A stretch of DNA of 64,000 nt, from contig NC_051854.1 of assembly GCF_905115235.1 (NCBI RefSeq), positions 22,790,001-22,854,000 on the forward strand, written 5' to 3'. Below are positions 25,281 to 37,119 of the stretch, piece by piece (within the stretch, counting starts at the first letter, position 1; every line of letters starts with the position of its first letter). The DNA is from Hermetia illucens (lineage: Eukaryota > Arthropoda > Insecta > Diptera > Stratiomyidae). The notes beneath the pieces are model-generated. The model saw nothing but the letters and a program-made list of their open reading frames with translations, was not told the origin of the DNA and searched no databases. The position numbers were made by a program, and so were the translations under genes.

Positions 25281-25432
25281 CTGAGTGTAATTATGCGATG
25301 TTTCCAAAGATTAATTATCTGAAATAATAAAAAACTTGTTTTTTTTTTCCGTTAATGTAGATATTTATTCTTGCAAATTCCGATATTTCAGGAACCACTT
25401 GTTCCTTTCACCAGTGCTAACAAGTGCCGGCG
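25281..25432. mobile_element. Truncated foldback element inside the RTE-B endonuclease
   Basis: Replaces the junction between DYIII and AGDLNGH of the RTE-B endonuclease. It shares with 36515-36738 the start CTGAGTGTAATTATGCGATG, the GAAATAATAAAA tract and the core CCGATATTTCAGGAACCAC, then stops at CTAACAAGTG. The right inverted arm present in the other copy is missing. No target duplication is visible, in keeping with loss of its right end. Confidence 0.8.
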
Positions 25433-26539
25433 ACCTTAATGGTCATGTGGGTGAAAAGGGAGACGGTAACAGGTGCCATGGGGGAAAGGGGTTCGAAGCG
25501 AGCAATGAGTATGACGAGCGTATAATCGATTTCGGGACACCCATGACCATGCCATAGTTCATCAAACGATTGTTCCATCTGCCTACATTTTATAGTGGGA
25601 ACAGTAAAACGCAAGTCGACTATATTCTCAAAAGACGACATTTTACCACTGTCACTGATTGCAAAGCCGTTCTCTATGGGACCATCGCACCTCAACGTCG
25701 GCCGTGAAAACAAACGCCTCTACCACAAGTTTCTCCACGATAAAACGCTCGCCAATTGGCAAATTTATAAAATGCCAACCGGGAAGCAAAGAAAGCGAAC
25801 GCTGTCACCGGCCCATTACAAAAATTTTTACGATAAACTGGACACTCGAGATGGCAAGAGAGATGTATCGACTTACCAAAAAACGAAACGAACGCACACA
25901 GGATATTGAACACGTCTGTTGCATTAATGACAAGAATGGTGGTTTGCTTACCAACCATCGAGCCGCGACGGATAGATGACGAGAATATTTCGAACAGATT
26001 TCAACTGAAGAATTTGCTCATCGTCCACTTCCACAACCATTGCCGACATTTGGAGCAGTTTTCCCTATCAACGCAACTGAAGTCGAGGAGGCAATAAAAC
26101 GAATGAAATCGGGAAAAGCCACAGGACACAGAAGTCTAGCAGAATGTTCAAATTACCGTCCGATCCGGTTACTATCCCATACCATGAAGATTTGTGAACG
26201 CATTCTTGATAACCGTATTTGCGAAATCGTTGAAATAACAGTGAATCAAGCCGGATTTGTCAAGAACTGTGGAACTACTGACGCAATACAAACTGCACGG
26301 TTACTCATGGAGAAACACCGTGATAATCACCCGCATCGCCCTCTTTACAATACCTTTCTGGATTTAGAGAAAGCGTTTGATCGAGTGCCATACCATACGA
26401 ACTCATCTCATTTGTTCTACGACAACACTTAGTGCAAGGAGAACTCGTGCGCTGGGTTCAATTACTCTACCACGGTCCGAAAAGTATGGCGAGCGTATCA
26501 AAACCGCTTCGTGTCTCTGTTGGTGTTCATCAAGGAAGT

Positions 26540-26619
26540 CTTCTTCTTTTTTCTTTTTCTTCAGCCTTTGTCCCGTTCACAAGCGGGGTCGGCTCGTCGT
26601 GATCGGCTTCGCCATTTGG
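26540..26619. repeat. 80-bp short insert in the RTE-B reverse transcriptase
   Basis: A sequence splitting GVHQGS from SPLLF, with a stem-forming CCCGTTCACAAGCGGGG. A diverged relative, starting CTTCTTTGGCCTTTGCTCCG, occurs at 34045-34115 near the unc-45 3' end. It could be the 5' piece of a short non-autonomous element; no family can be named. Confidence 0.55.
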
Positions 26620-26769
26620 CTCTCACTACTCCTCTTTGTTCTTGTTATGGACACCGTCACAGTGCCTTATACACTGCTTTATACAGATGATGTTATCCTA
26701 GCATCCAATAGCAACAATGGATCGATCACTTCATGCAGCACGGTCTCAGATTGAATCTAAAAAAAATTG

Positions 26770-26925
26770 CAGTGATATTACAAACCACGTTGAAATGGAG
26801 ATAGGGTTTAGTAGTAGAGCTGTTGGTGTTGGTTCAATAAGCGATTCCCAGATGTTATGCTCCATCGAGGGTACCAATCCACGTTTCGCGCTGGGACCTG
26901 CATTACCCTTTGGCGGCACTTTCTT
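26770..26925 (-). mobile_element. LINE-A 5' untranslated fragment
   Basis: Matches, in reverse orientation, 57070-57242, which sits immediately before the LINE-A endonuclease at 57150-58400. Shared words include GTAGTAGAGCTGTTGGT and CACGTTTCGC. It is therefore probably the LINE-A 5' region; the link rests on one contiguous copy. Confidence 0.6.
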
Positions 26926-26929
26926 GCTA

Positions 26930-28310
26930 GGTGAGAATATAATGCCTCATTCTGGTTATTACTGAAATGAAACTATCGAGCAGGTGCCACGGGAACGTAA
27001 CATTTCGATTTTAAGGGCAGAGAATCTTCCAAAAGAAATTAACATAGCTCGATTATTATTCACAACTTGAGTAAACCTAAAAAAAAGGAGCGAGAAACTT
27101 CCAAATGTTTGAATGGAAAAATTTAACGGATCCCAAATATTGTATTATTCAAAATTTGCAGCCCTGCAGTTGCTAATTCGATTCGGATAACAAAATTCAT
27201 ACATAGTCATATTTGTTATCAAGCACAATTTGGGAAATCATATCTAATCCAGTTAATCTTCATCTAAATGATTTATTAATCTGAGGAACTCTTGAATTTC
27301 CTGTATTGTGCGGAAGAGAACCTAACTAAAATTTTGAAGCTGCATTCATTCATTTTAACTTTAATTTATTCACTAAGACATAAATCCGCTTTCCTCCATT
27401 TCTCTGATAACCACAAACATAAAACACTGCTAAGAGCAAACGATGATACCACCTGACACCTCGACTCTTTAATGACCGCGGCTCTGCAGATACAAGACCT
27501 CCACAGTATTCTTCCGGAGTACACTTTTCCTAGCCAACTTCTGTATCATCATTTCCATTCATCGACTTGTACACAACTTTGTTTTCAGATCATAAAAATT
27601 ATAGTTTTCTTTCCAAAGGGTCTACCTCTGTCACCATGGGATGCAGTCGCTCCACGCGCAACTATGCCTCTGCATTGTACATGGCTTCAGCATAGTTTTT
27701 CGATTTTCACCTGTGCTATCGCCAGATAGAATGCAAAGATGCCGCGTCTTGGCTAGATCCCACCGCCACTCAACAATTATAAATTACGAGTAAATAGGCA
27801 ATGCAATGGCGACAGCAGTCACCTTACGAGGTTAGTGGGTTATGTTTGTTTGAAAAATGAACTACGTACAATGAAATTCTATTAAGGAAACAATGTCAGT
27901 GAGAAAAAATCTTCTTCGAGATAGGTAAATTGGTGTAGACTCAGGAGGCTTTTATTGTAATAAAGATTTTTTTTGGAGAAGCCGCCTTTGTTCTTCTAAA
28001 AAGGTGCAACGCAAAAATTTGAATGTTACCGGAATATTTATCATATTTGAAAGAGATAGTGTAACGTCGCATTGATTAACGTAAAATTCACTTGTAAGAC
28101 GAGAGAGAGAGTTCAGATTTCTGGAATAAAATTTTAAGAGCCTCTCTGTACCCAAGAATTACAATTAAAATTAAATTAAATTACTAAAACCTAATCACCG
28201 ATGAACCAATCCAAAATTTGAGATATAGAAAAATCTAGAACCAACCCTGAAGAAGGGAGGACGGGAAGGAGACGATTCCTCCTGGGTTCGGAGTTTTCCT
28301 AGAAACGCGG
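26930..28310. other. Unassigned AT-rich DNA
   Basis: No coding, terminal repeat or RNA gene recognised. The LINE-A copy 5 tail begins at its right edge. Confidence 0.5.
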
Positions 28311-28311
28311 A

Positions 28312-29480
28312 ATCATCATCATCAACGGCGCAACAGCCGGTATCTGGTCTAGGCCTGCCTTAATAAGGAACTCTAGACATCCCGGTTTTGTGCCGCAGTC
28401 CACCAATTCGATATCCTTTGTTGTTTGATATTGTTGGTTGGTTTTCGGTGCTGACATTGCCCCCATATATTTTGTCTTGCCTTCATTGATGTGCAGCTCA
28501 AGATCTCGCGCCGCCTGCTCGATCTGAGTGAAGGCAGTTTGTTCGTCTCCGGTCGTTCTTCCCATGATGTTGATGTTATGAACATAGGCCAGTAGTTGGG
28601 TGGACTTAAAGAGGATCTTACCTCTTGCATTTACCTCAGCATCACGGATCTCTTTCTCGAAGGCCAGGTTAAACGCATGATAGGGCATCCTCTTGTCATA
28701 GACCGTTGTTGATGTCGAATGGTCTTGAGAGTGATCCTGCTGCTTTTATCTGGCCTCGCACATTGGTCAGGGTCAGCCTAGTGAGTCTTATCGATTTCGT
28801 CGGGATACCGAATTCTCTCATGGCCGTGTACAGTTTTACCTTGGCTAGGCTTTAAAATCGATGAGTAGATGGTGCAACTGGTGTCCATATTCCAACAGTT
28901 TCCATCGCTTGCCGCAGAGAGAAAATTTTATGTGTTGCTGATTTGCCTGGAGTGAAGCCTCTTTAGTATGGGCCAATGATGTTCTGAGCGTATGGGGCTA
29001 TCCGACCTAGCAAGATAGTGGAGAACATCTTACAGATGGTACTCAGCAACGTGATACCTCTAAAATTGCTGCACGGTGTGGTATCTCCCTTTTTTATGTT
29101 TGGGGCAGATAATGCCTCTTTGTCAGTCGTCAGGCATTGATTCGCTGTCCCATACTTTGAGCATAAGTTGATGAACCACTTGGTGTAATTGGTCGCCTCC
29201 ATATTTAACCAATTCGGCTGTAATTCCATCGGCTCCTCGCGATTTATGGTTTTTAAGCCGATGAATTGCACAAACTGTTTCTTCTATGCTTGGTGGTGGC
29301 TGTATTTGTCCGTCGCCTTCAGTTGGCGGCACCTCCAACTCGCTGATATTTTGATTGTTGAGCAGTTCATCAAAATACACAACCCATCGCTCCAATATGC
29401 CCATTCTGTCGGAAATCAGATTTCCCTCTTTGTCTCGGCAGGATAAGCATCGAAGTGTATAAAGCTTCATCCTGCTGGCT
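28312..29480 (-). mobile_element. LINE-A copy 5, RT, internally deleted
   Basis: Minus-strand copy. 29470-29123 reads EGNLISDRMGILERWVVYFD, ISELEVPPTEGDGQIQPPPS and ADGITAELVKYGGDQLHQ. It continues LLSTICKMFSTILLGRIAPY (29271-28963), then decayed RT, NLAFEKEIRDAEVNARGKIL and LLAYVHNINIMGRTTGDE (28688-28440), where the YADD is destroyed. It jumps from APKTN to ELVDCGTKPGCLEFLIKAGL, deleting the RT-to-C-terminal region. The tail is ATCATCATCATC (28313-28325 on the plus strand). Dead copy. Confidence 0.87.
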
Positions 29481-30125
29481 TGTTGGTAAAACTTCTGCGG
29501 AATAATGACTAATAAAATTAGATATATATTTTGATAACATAGAAGAGTGCCGGTTTTCTCTCTAAGGGCTTGCTTATGTATGAATACAACACAGATTCAT
29601 ACAAAAATATACGGATTGGTCCGTTCAATCCAAAAGTTTTTGCGGGGATAAAGTGCATAATGCCTAGGACCTCGAAACGACTTTAAATCCATGTTGTACG
29701 GAGGAAACCGTCAAATACCAAGAACTTAAGCAAATATTAACTAACCCGGAAAATTAAAATTAATTCGACCTCAACTTTTGAGGAGTTACGCAGACCACTC
29801 AGAGTTGCACAGACGACTTCCAAAGTGAATCCTACACGAATCGGAATCTTTGCAATCATGTGTCAATTGAGCACATATGTCTTCAATTGCTCCGCCCGTC
29901 CAAGTCTTATTTTGAAAAAGTTTGAAAAAATATGTTCCGGCAGACTACTATCTGAGGTTCCTGATTGCTGACGACCATCAAAAACCCAGGGAAGTGTAGT
30001 TCATTATTAGGAACTAGGCATAGTACTGACCAACTACCAAAAAGAAGGGAAGGGAAGGGAATCACAAACCGATTCGGCAACAACTCAAACTAGCGGCGGC
30101 TAATTCTTCAACCATATACACTTAT
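29481..30125. other. Unassigned AT-rich DNA
   Basis: No recognised domain or repeat. It lies between LINE-A copy 5 and the gypsy fossil. Confidence 0.5.
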
Positions 30126-31335
30126 GGCTACAGGTAGACGTAAGTCTGAAACTTCGACCAACGATCTCATGGCATTTCGTTGTAGTCCCATATTAGGCGC
30201 AGACTTTCTAGGCCACTATGGATTGCTATTGAATCTGCAGAACAGGTATCTTATGGGACCCAGGTCCCAGGTCCTCAGGAAAACTTGCCACCTGCTCTAC
30301 TATCAGCCTTTCTATCATTTTTGAAGAAGTAGCCGAACCTCGCATTCGCACGCTCCTTCAAAAATATAGCAACATAACTACGGAAATTAGATTCTCGCAG
30401 CCAGCCAAGAATGATGTATAGCACCACATCTGGACTACTGGCTCCCATATCTTCTCGAAGGTGATCCATTACCACCCCAGAGCTCGCTGCTGCTTGCAGA
30501 CCATCCAAAAGCTGATGGTCTTCCCCACTACTACGCCCCACTCCTAAGGCCCAAAGGTGAATAGAGACCATGTGGCGATTAGAGATGTCTGATGCTCAGA
30601 CCATTCCAGACCGCTACCTAATACCACTCATGCACAATTTTGTGCACAACCTAGCTAACTGCCCTATTTTCACGACTTTGGACATATGCAAGGCGTACCA
30701 TGAAATCTCTGTAGCTCCAGAAGGCATTCCGAAAACGGCAAAATGTACACTCTTCGGCGTTTTGGTCTGTGCAATGCGGCGCAATCTGTTCAGAGGTTCA
30801 TCCACCCTGTCCTGAGAAAACTTAACATTTGTTTCGTGTGCTTGGATGATGTTTTGGTCGCCTCTTCCTCTAAGTCTGAGCATTTGGAACATCTTGAGCG
30901 CATTTTTCAACATCTCCCTGAGGCCGGTCTTGTACTTAACTTTAAAAAATACAAGTTTCTTCAAAAGCAAGTGAAGTTTTTAGGCCACACGATCTTCTCT
31001 AAGAGAACTCACCCGGATCCAGGATTCAGGCCATCACAGGCTTCCCACAAGCTCCCTCAAACAGTCAAGGATTTGCGAAGGTCTTGGACATATTAAACTT
31101 CTATCGTCGGTTATTCTTCATCAAGCGATCGAGCTTTGTCACGCATTTCAGAGGTCAAAATCCCTGCCAAGGTCGAGTTTTTGCCAATCGCCGAGGCGCA
31201 GAAGAATCACGGAGTGCTTCAAAGCCTCAGAGGCAACTCCAAATGCAAATTTTGGGAGTTTTCCCTTTTGGGCTCAACCTCCGAAATACTCTGCGAGACC
31301 ATCACTTTTCCATGCAGTACACGATCTAGCGCACC
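30125..31335 (+). mobile_element. Ty3/gypsy LTR retrotransposon fossil, protease-RT part of pol
   Basis: An old, broken fragment of a Ty3/gypsy-type LTR element. Parts recognised in order are the end of the protease region (PILGADFLGHYG), a linker, and the reverse transcriptase with its catalytic YLDD-region and the FLGHTI segment. It belongs by eye to the CsRn1/Mag-like gypsy group. It carries several breaks and no LTRs, gag or integrase are attached here; an integrase-type piece lies separately at 37120-38150. It is a fossil. Confidence 0.82.
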
Positions 31336-31800
31336 CAGGCATTTGGACAACAAATCGACTAGAGATTAGATGATGATTAGAAGATCTACTGCAAGTTGTA
31401 GCCGGATATGGGGAAGAAAAAATTCGTGCATGGATCGAAAACCTAATAAGCTGTTCAAATTCGCTGTAAAGACAGGGTTATACACGCTTACTAAGTGATG
31501 CGAAGTATTCCGTGCAGAGGAGTTCTACACAGACTTTTGAAAGTTGTAAAATTTTGTATTAGTACCTAAAGCTGGATAGCTGGATAGCCTTTAGGAGAAC
31601 CAATCTGTCAATGCGCAATAAACTGAAATTGATTTTGATCGAATAAAAGTGCAAATCAAGAAAAAACTTGTGCAATTAGGAAAGGCAACGGATTTTTCTA
31701 TTGCACTTAAAGAAAAATGTGCCATACATTTTGCGCGGATAGGTGTTACCATGAAAATTTAAGTCAAACACACATAACTGAAAAACCGATGTGATTAGTG
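31336..31800. other. Unassigned DNA
   Basis: No recognised coding or repeat between the gypsy fossil and LINE-A copy 6. Confidence 0.45.
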
Positions 31801-31804
31801 AAAT

Positions 31805-32905
31805 CCATCAAACCTAAAACATAAGCGAAAAGAAATATAAGCTTCATTAACATTCCCGCCCCTACAGAGGAGACTGCAGAGTCGTAGAATGATACATTCC
31901 ACGAGGCAGTAGAATGAACCCTCGAAGCCTATCCCAGATATGATATTAAAATCATACTTAGGGATTTTAACAGCCAAGTAGGAGTGGAGCCCGTATTCAG
32001 TCGATACTCGGATCACTATCTCGTTGGCATGGTGCTCCGAGCTCGAATAACGACACCGCCCAGAATCCCCTCTCACAATCAGGTGAGAGTTAACACTGAA
32101 GCCAACCACAAAACAGCTCTCCACAACACACATAAGAGGCTAATGAATGCCGCAATAACCGCAGTCAACAGAGATCCTGGAGAGAAGCATCAACAAATGA
32201 TCTTCACAATCACCTGAAGAACGTTATCATAAATACGGCCACAAACATACTTGGTCCCAGCCGCAAAAAGAGTCGGAACGGCTGGTTTGACGATGAATGT
32301 AAGCTAGCAACGGAATGGAAAACTGCTACATACCGAGTAATGCTGCATTCTCAAAGAACGCGGGCACGCGCGGAGACTTATCACGAACTCCAGCGAGCGG
32401 AGAAGCGACTTCACCGACGGGAAAAGGAAGCCTGGGAAAACCAACAGATCTGTGAACTCGAAAAGTACAGGGAACAACCGCACCAGGGGCGAAAGTTTTA
32501 CCAACAAATCAGCAGTATGAAGCCTTACACACCTCGGTATTCATAATGCCGGGACAAAGAGGGAAATCTGATTTCCGACAGAATGGGCATATTAGAGCGA
32601 TGGGTTGAGTACTTTGATGAACTACTGAACAATCAGAATATCGGTGAGTTGGAGAGCCCGCCAACTAAAGACGACGACGAAGAAACAGTCCGTGCAATTC
32701 ATCGGCTTAATGATCATAAGACGCCAGGAGCCGATGGAATTACAGCCGAATTGGTTAAATATGAAGTCTTCACTCCAGGCAAATCAGCAACAGATCACAT
32801 TTTCTCTCTGCGGCAAGCGATGGAAAACTGTTTGAATATGGACATCAGTTGTATCATCTTTTCATCGATTTAAAGCCGTCTATGATAGCATAGCCAGAGT
32901 ACTCA
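31805..32905 (+). mobile_element. LINE-A copy 6, endonuclease to RT start
   Basis: Begins within the endonuclease (YDIKIILRDFNSQVGVEPVF), where the usual GDFN has become RDFN. It jumps to DHYLVGMVLRARITTPPRIP, TEANHKTALHNTHKRLMNAA, then, after frame breaks, RAETYHELQRAEKRLHRREK (32340-32546) and MGILERWVEYFDELLNNQNI (32583 on). The RT start is deleted from ELVKYE to FTPGKSATDHIFSLRQAME. It ends near 32905. The stretch between endonuclease and RT (Arg/Lys-rich helix) is best seen in this copy. Confidence 0.87.
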
Positions 32906-34360
32906 TCATCACAAAGCGGCATGAAAGAACTTAGCTTTTTGTTAGCATTGAAAATCACATCCTTAATTTTAAGCCGGCCTGTATTCGGAACCGTTAAAAT
33001 GTAACCAACTCTTGCAGTATACGGATTACCAAACATCCAGCGGAAGATGGTCAATATACTTACAAATAGATTTCCCAGGCCTGATGAAAGGGAGAGGGAA
33101 GAATGTGATTACCCTCGGACCCGGAATTGAGATTCATATCGAAGTAAGTAACGCTACTCGTAAAGTAATAATAGAGGAGCCCGCATAATGTTCAGATTTC
33201 AGATTTTCTCTCCACGTTCCTGATCACAAAAATTCGAGGATGCAAATCGTGAGACTCCCTCAATCATTCCATCAGATGCCGGTTGAACGAAGGATCGAGA
33301 TCCAAAAGGAACAAGAACTCACGATCATTTCTAATCTATTCCTTCGGTCGTTTTGCAGTTGCATACATTTAAGCCAAAGTTTACGCTCTAGAAATAGATG
33401 ACTGTAATATGCGAGCATTCCCTTGAAAGGAAATAAAGACTAGCGGTTTCGTCCAGGGTAGAGGCAACTCACCAGACGCTGCCCCACCCCTGCCCTAGAC
33501 GGAACCGTCAGTCTTTCTTTCTTGTTATGCACTTGGGTGTTGTGCCCTAAACGAGGGGTCCGTGGACGAAAAAACGTGCGAGTAAGTTGCTCTCCATTTG
33601 GTCCGATACAAGATGTGAACAAATCAATCTTATATTGAAGTTGGGTTGAAATTTTACCCTTATAATGGAAATCTTAGAATTGTGTTCATTACAAAGCCTA
33701 GCCATATTCCATATTCCAAACTCAACAATAATTTATAGAAGTGGCATTTCCTCTTGCAACTTTTGCACATCAACTTATCTGGGTCTATTTCGCAGTCCTT
33801 AAAATAATGATCGTTGTTTCAGTTCAGTTCAATTTTCAATGTCCCAAGCGTTAGCGCAGTGGCTACGATAACGCCAAATCCCAATTCATTCGAAAATAGA
33901 AGTTGCTCCCGCAGTAAAATATCAACTGTTGAAGTCGTCAAAGGAATTCATATTGTGCATGCTTTTGTGTAGTGCTAGGTGTTCCTCCAAGGCCGTCGTC
34001 AATTCCATAATCCATATACATATGTATATATTCATATATGTATATCTTCTTCTTTGGCCTTTGCTCCGTTCAGAAGCAGGGTCAACTGGTCTTGATGGAT
34101 TGCGTCACTTTACTCGGTCATAGATCTGATCCAGATGGAGTCCAGGAACTCTCAAGTCACCATCTAGTGTATTAACCCTTTTGTTGGTCTCATTAACTTT
34201 GATGTTCATATGAAACTTTGCAAGTGAGCTCTGTATATATATGAAGTTCCACCGAATAAAAAACATCATTAAGGAAAAGCAACAAATCCTTAGAGCGGCT
34301 GAGGAAAACGGGTATAGCGCCATTCATTCAAAAACTCCAACAAAATGAAAACTGTCAAAT
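32906..34360. other. Unassigned DNA downstream of unc-45
   Basis: No gene recognised. It contains a palindromic TA-rich stretch (34017-34047) and a diverged relative of the 80-bp insert seen at 26540 (34045-34115). Confidence 0.45.
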
Positions 34361-34361
34361 A

Positions 34362-34367
34362 TTTATT
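34362..34367 (-). terminator. unc-45 poly(A) signal
   Basis: AATAAA on the minus strand, about 125 bases beyond the unc-45 stop codon. It is the only canonical hexamer I noticed in the 3' region. Confidence 0.6.
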
Positions 34368-34491
34368 AGTAAAAAATGTATATTAAAAACACTTCGGTAT
34401 TTACTAAACTCTAAATACAAACAAATTTAAGTACATAAATAACATACAATAAAGGCCAATTTTACAAAATAAATTTCGAAATATCTCGTAA

Positions 34492-36077
34492 CTAATCAAC
34501 ATTTTCTCTTAGCTCCTTTTGCGCAGTCTCCGCTGTCTCCGCTGATTCCGGTTCATCATCATCGTCCTCGTTAGCCGATCCATGTTTAAGTAGTTTATAC
34601 TTTTCTGCAACCGCTAAACATTGCTGTGCCACTTCACGTGCCTTTGCTCTCGTCTCATCCGGTAGCTGTGACAGCCCATTCAATAATTGCAAAATGTCCG
34701 TTTCTAGTATACGCTTTGCAATATCTGGGCTAGCATTGAGCATATTCAAAAGAATAACCACACCACGATGCTGCACTCCAGGACTAGGATTTGCTACCCA
34801 TGTCCTCATTATATCAAGCCAACTTGATGCATCAAATATTTTCTCACAACCTTTCTTGCTAACGGAAGTTAGCATCGCTAAGGCTCCCGTGGTGGCTAAA
34901 GCAGTTTCTTCATCTTCTTCTTGTGAAAGTAATGCTAGGAATTTCACTCGATCATTTTCGCCCTCGTGTTTCTTCACAACTTCCTCCGACATCATAAGAT
35001 TACAAATGCATTGACACGCAGCTCGAGTTAAATACAAATGATCCTCCATAAGATATGGTTCGATTTTTGATAGTGCGCCTTCTTTAACAAGACGTTCCCT
35101 TACTTCGTTGCTCATTTGGGCCAAATTACACAAGGCCATCATGGATTCGAAATTCTCCAGAGCTGTGCAGTCGGGATGAAGAAGGTTAAGAAGCGGACGT
35201 ATGACTTCTAAACTACGCTGACCTGGGAAGGCTACTTCGGGATTTATCGTAATTCCAATACGAGCTAATGCTTGTGCAGCTTGCCGTTTACCCTTTTCTG
35301 TGCCTTCTTGGGCAAGTATCAGACAAGCTTTTGCACCTCCATCTTGCACTACTTTGCCACGCAATTCCGGCACACCACACATCGCATTGAAAACTCTTCC
35401 GATAAGTTCCCTTGAACTATGGCTTTCTGTTTTCGATAGAACCACTAAAGCACTTGTCACTCCTTCATTTCCAAGAATCGTTACACGCTTGCTCACAAAA
35501 TCTGGATCGTCCAGATCGTGCTCCTCGGGGATGTGGTGCTTAGCAAACTTTGCGAGTTCTACCATTTCTGGTAGAACTTCTTGTTTCTCATACGCATTGC
35601 ATATATTTACAAATGTCGTGATAACACCATAGAGAACCGATTGATCTCCAGTCTTAGCCAATTCCACAAGGGCTTGAATAGCTGGCCGATCTTCAACCAA
35701 TTTTTCTTTAACGTCTGCATCAAGAGTTAAATAAGCCAAACCTTCTGCTGCCCACTTACGAATATCTTTATCTTTTCCGGGTTTAACTAAGAACTTCCTG
35801 CAGGCTTCAGCTAATTTAGTAGTAGCACCATCAGCAAATGGTCGAACTGATGCATCCAAACCGCCCGAGCTTCCTAATTTACATAGGCCGACCAGGGCAC
35901 GAACACGAATCCCTTCATCTTTTGACCGGTAGAGCTGTTTCAGGATATCAACTCCTTGGTTTGTAATGGCTTTTGCTTTATCCTTCTTCGACGCAGCGGC
36001 TATGAGACATTCGCAAGCGACTTTTTGTTGAAGTATATCATCTGTTGTTGCCATGGCTAGAATCATCTGTAGAATGC
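34492..36077 (-). CDS. unc-45: UNC-45 myosin chaperone, last coding exon (UCS domain)
   Basis: The 3' exon of unc-45, which encodes the UNC-45/Cro1/She4 (UCS) myosin-binding armadillo-repeat chaperone domain. UNC-45 folds and stabilises muscle and non-muscle myosin heads in the cytosol, with Hsp90 as partner. The exon begins after an acceptor (TTTTCAG at 36078-36084 read on the minus strand) and starts mid-Gly, restoring KEG-ILQMILAMATTDD. It reads VACECLIAAASKKDKAKAI, DILKQLYRSKDEGIRVRALV, WAAEGLAYLTLDADVKEKLV, HIPEEHDLDDPDFVSKRVTI, ARIGITINPEVAFPGQRSLE and ALENFESMMALCNLAQ, ending ELRENVD. It is intact over 528 codons. It follows the fly protein closely. An apparent upstream extension of the open frame (to 36234) is intron. 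A poly(A) signal lies at 34362. Confidence 0.97.
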
Positions 36078-36299
36078 CTGAAAAGAAAACAAAATTTTTA
36101 GAGTATATATAAAGCTGACACAACTCATAATCATATCCAATATGAATATGGATATTGGTATGCTGAGAAACGGAACCGCGAAGCGAACAACGACCAAATA
36201 ATCTTAGTATTGTCTGCAAAAACTTCGCCTTCATTGGCAGGCTGAAATTCTAGACTGTTTTCTACTTCTATTTGGTATAGCCTTGCATCTGGAATAAAG

Positions 36300-37090
36300 G
36301 TGTGTTTTCCTACTTTTCACAGGTACCAGAAATTATTCCAAAATATGTGTAGAGGTTTCATTGATCTCCCCACAGAGGGACAAACAATAGTCACGGGTAT
36401 CCCCGCCTTACTCACATGGTAGTTTATCATGCACCCACTTGTAAATATTTTCACTATGATCGTAAGCCTCCTCTTAAAGATACTCGAAAAAATCCTGCGA
36501 ATGCTCTGATTCATCTGAGGGTAATTATGCGGTGTTTCCAGCGATTAATTATTTGAAATAATAAAAAAAAAACTTATTTTTTCTTATTCGCTGGTGTTGA
36601 TGTTTTTATTTTTACCAATACCGATATTTCGGGAACCACTTGCTCCCTTCATCAGTGCTAACAAGTCTTGTTATTTGCAAAAATAAAAACATCGACTCCA
36701 GGGATTAAGAAAAAACAAGTTTTTTTTATTATTTCAAACTCTGATTCATATTTCCCCATAAGTACACTGGACTGTTCCATTCCTGACCAGTTCGTTTAGT
36801 ATGGTTCCGTCAACCGTTCCTTTTCATTCAGAAGTGCCATGACCATAAACTCCGTCTCAATTCCACAGAAGGATTCTGGTCCATGAAGCAGCATTTCTGC
36901 TCCCTTTTGACCCGCTGACTTACTACCTGCACGAGGTGAGCATATTTATATCGCCAAGGCATTCACATACTAGTCTGGATTTCATCTGGTTAGATCTGAG
37001 TAGTTTAATAGCCGCGCGGATGCCAGTTAGGATCGAAATAATCTGCCTCAAACAGTTTCTTCTGTAATGCCTAACCATTGATTCAAAGTC
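36300..37090 (-). mobile_element. LOA-like LINE fragment, RNase H and C-terminal region, split by a foldback element
   Basis: Minus-strand, within the unc-45 intron. RNase H piece: AAIKLLRSNQMKSRLVCECL (about 37005-36950), as in other LOA RNase H (AAIKALMSNQVNSKLVWECL at 17570). C-terminal piece: RIFSSIFKRRLTIIVKIFTS and MINYHVSKAGIPVTIVC (36514-36317), matching LTGHCRLNYHLGKLGIS at 17945. The two pieces are separated by the insert 36515-36738 and flanked by the same CTCTGATTCAT on either side. Frame-broken; inactive. Confidence 0.75.
36504..36749. mobile_element. Foldback/MITE-like element with 11-bp target duplication
   Basis: The insert proper is 36515-36738. The direct repeat CTCTGATTCAT flanks it at 36504-36514 and 36739-36749, and both flanks belong to the same LOA element. 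Near-perfect inverted arms of about 60 bp (36551-36613 against 36677-36738) start with TTTGAAATAATAAAA and contain GATGTTTTTATTTTT. The core between them contains CCGATATTTCGGGAACCACT. The left end also has about 37 bp (CTGAGGGTAATTATGCGGTG and on) not mirrored on the right; the copy at 25281 has the same left end. No coding capacity. An 11-bp duplication is longer than usual for Tc1, hAT or piggyBac elements. Confidence 0.85.
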
Positions 37091-37119
37091 AAGGAAACGC
37101 GCTGCTCCGCGTACCGAGA

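Larger units (their letters stand above)
24644..26765 (+). mobile_element. RTE-B LINE, endonuclease and RT, with two insertions
   Basis: The frame at 24644-25240 reads TKQIRVCTLNVGTLTGKTEK, then GIDICALQETRWPGAKSC (catalytic Glu), TQYGVGIAISEGFRDAI. After a foldback-type insertion (25281-25432), the endonuclease resumes with AGDLNGHVGEKGDGNRCHGG (catalytic GDLN). The RT follows: VNQAGFVKNCGTTDAIQTAR, LYNTFLDLEKAFDRVPY, a GVHQGS/SPLLFVLVMDTVT motif split by an 80-bp insert (26540-26619), and TLLYTDDVILAS (catalytic YADD changed to YTDD). The 3' end near 26765 joins a LINE-A 5' fragment. It is frameshifted in at least six places and is dead. Confidence 0.86.

Noticed and set aside
30275-30571. 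98-codon minus-strand frame in the gypsy fossil
   Set aside because: Antisense to old pol sequence; no family recognised.
34492-36234. 580-codon frame as a separate gene starting MKAKFLQTI
   Set aside because: Its first 52 residues lie upstream of a clear TTTTCAG acceptor; the true reading joins KEG to ILQMILAM of the same unc-45 gene.
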